A stretch of DNA of 64,000 nt from Channallabes apus. Taxonomy: Eukaryota; Chordata; Actinopteri; Siluriformes; Clariidae. The stretch lies in assembly GCA_030522415.1 (NCBI GenBank), contig CM060112.1, forward strand, positions 4,474,001 through 4,538,000, read 5' to 3'. Below, in pieces: positions 23,230 through 64,000 of this stretch. The position numbers were made by a program, and so were the translations under genes. A model generated the notes under the pieces. The model was not told where the DNA came from and did no database searches. It worked only from the letters and a program-made list of their open reading frames with translations. How positions within the stretch are numbered: the first letter of the stretch is position 1; the number at the start of each line of letters is the position of its first letter.

Positions 23230-23464
23230 TATTTTGGCCGCAGTGATGAACCGGAAGCGTTTTTTTGTTTTTCCTGATGACCCCTGTCGGGTTTGACACT
23301 GCTGGTTACAGCGCTGCCTGTAATGCCCTTGTTAGAGAGAAAGTGAGCTGTTTAACAGGTTAAAGCGAGCGAGAGGAAACGAAACATGGAATAACAACTG
23401 ATTGAACACATCATCATTGACCTTATGCATGAATAAACACCTTTGATTTAATCCTGTAGAGAGA
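23230..23464 (+). promoter_or_regulatory. opa1: Candidate opa1 promoter and 5'UTR
   Basis: A GC- and CpG-richer block directly upstream of the start codon, in AT-rich surroundings. ACCGGAAGCG at 23250-23259 is an ETS/GABPA (NRF-2) type site, a class known to drive nuclear genes for mitochondrial proteins. There is no TATA box at a sensible position. The transcription start is not determined. Confidence 0.45.
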
Positions 23465-63719
<40,255 letters not shown>

Positions 63720-64000
63720 GTAAAACACACCACACACACACTGTGTCTAAACTCCGTCCACTCATAACCTATTAACTTAACATATATGCACATTATTATG
63801 TACCTTAGTATCATCTTATTTGCATGAGACACGCCCTAATGCACGCAGGTGTGGTGACAGTGAGCCAATAAGAAAAGACAAGAATTCAGCCAGGAAAAAA
63901 AAACATTTTGGTGAAGTTGGGGGAAAGAATGATATTTAAAATCTACGCAAATATTTGAAGATTTTGAAATATTTAAGATTAATTTCAACATTATATTAAG
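63720..64000. other. Start of opa1 intron 20
   Basis: AT-rich intron; no further exon before the window ends. Confidence 0.6.

Overview
The window looks like a teleost fish nuclear genome. It has split vertebrate genes with short exons and GT-AG introns. It is dense in CA/GT and AAT microsatellites, and it carries Tc1/mariner, hAT, Harbinger-like and tRNA-headed SINE repeats typical of ray-finned fish. An otophysan (catfish- or characin-like) source is a guess from repeat style only. There are no bacterial-type operons, rRNA genes, CRISPR arrays or convincing functional tRNA genes.

Three protein-coding genes can be reconstructed exon by exon. (1) A TMEM45-family membrane protein gene lies on the minus strand at 440-4813, with four coding exons and 252 codons before the stop. 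(2) The last two coding exons of an LNP1 (leukemia NUP98 fusion partner 1-like) gene lie on the minus strand at 16841-17895. (3) opa1, the inner-mitochondrial-membrane dynamin-like GTPase, lies on the plus strand from the start codon at 23465 to 63719 and continues past the right edge. All OPA1 GTPase motifs fall at the same residue numbers as in human OPA1 (K301, T323, D398, T467-D470), and the OMA1 S1 cleavage pair is at R194/A195. The alternative exon 5b is clearly present and a 48-nt candidate for exon 4b was found. The tmem45-lnp1 pair matches the TMEM45A-LNP1 neighbourhood of human 3q12; opa1 next to it is a different arrangement from human, where OPA1 is at 3q29.

Layout: 1-4.8 kb tmem45, with mariner and SINE relics in its introns; 4.8-16.6 kb repeat-rich intergenic DNA (polypyrimidine tract, a hAT element with 8-bp target duplications, a possible CRE/CCAAT promoter block near 11.1 kb, SINEs, a GIY-YIG retroelement tail, a Harbinger-like element, a foldback repeat); 16.7-17.9 kb lnp1; 18-23.2 kb microsatellites, SINE, mariner-like MITE; 23.2-45.75 kb opa1 exons 1-19 with a 29-bp minisatellite in intron 1, a mariner MITE in the exon 4-5 interval and a nearly intact Tc1-like element downstream of exon 5b; 45.88-63.1 kb one enormous 49/52-bp minisatellite filling intron 19; 63.57-63.72 kb opa1 exon 20.

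The most unusual content is the roughly 17-kb intronic minisatellite with nested higher-order duplications, together with a cluster of splicing oddities around the OPA1 processing-site exons: a GC donor, a NAGNAG acceptor, a remodelled S2 region, and acceptors sitting directly on (GT)n tracts.
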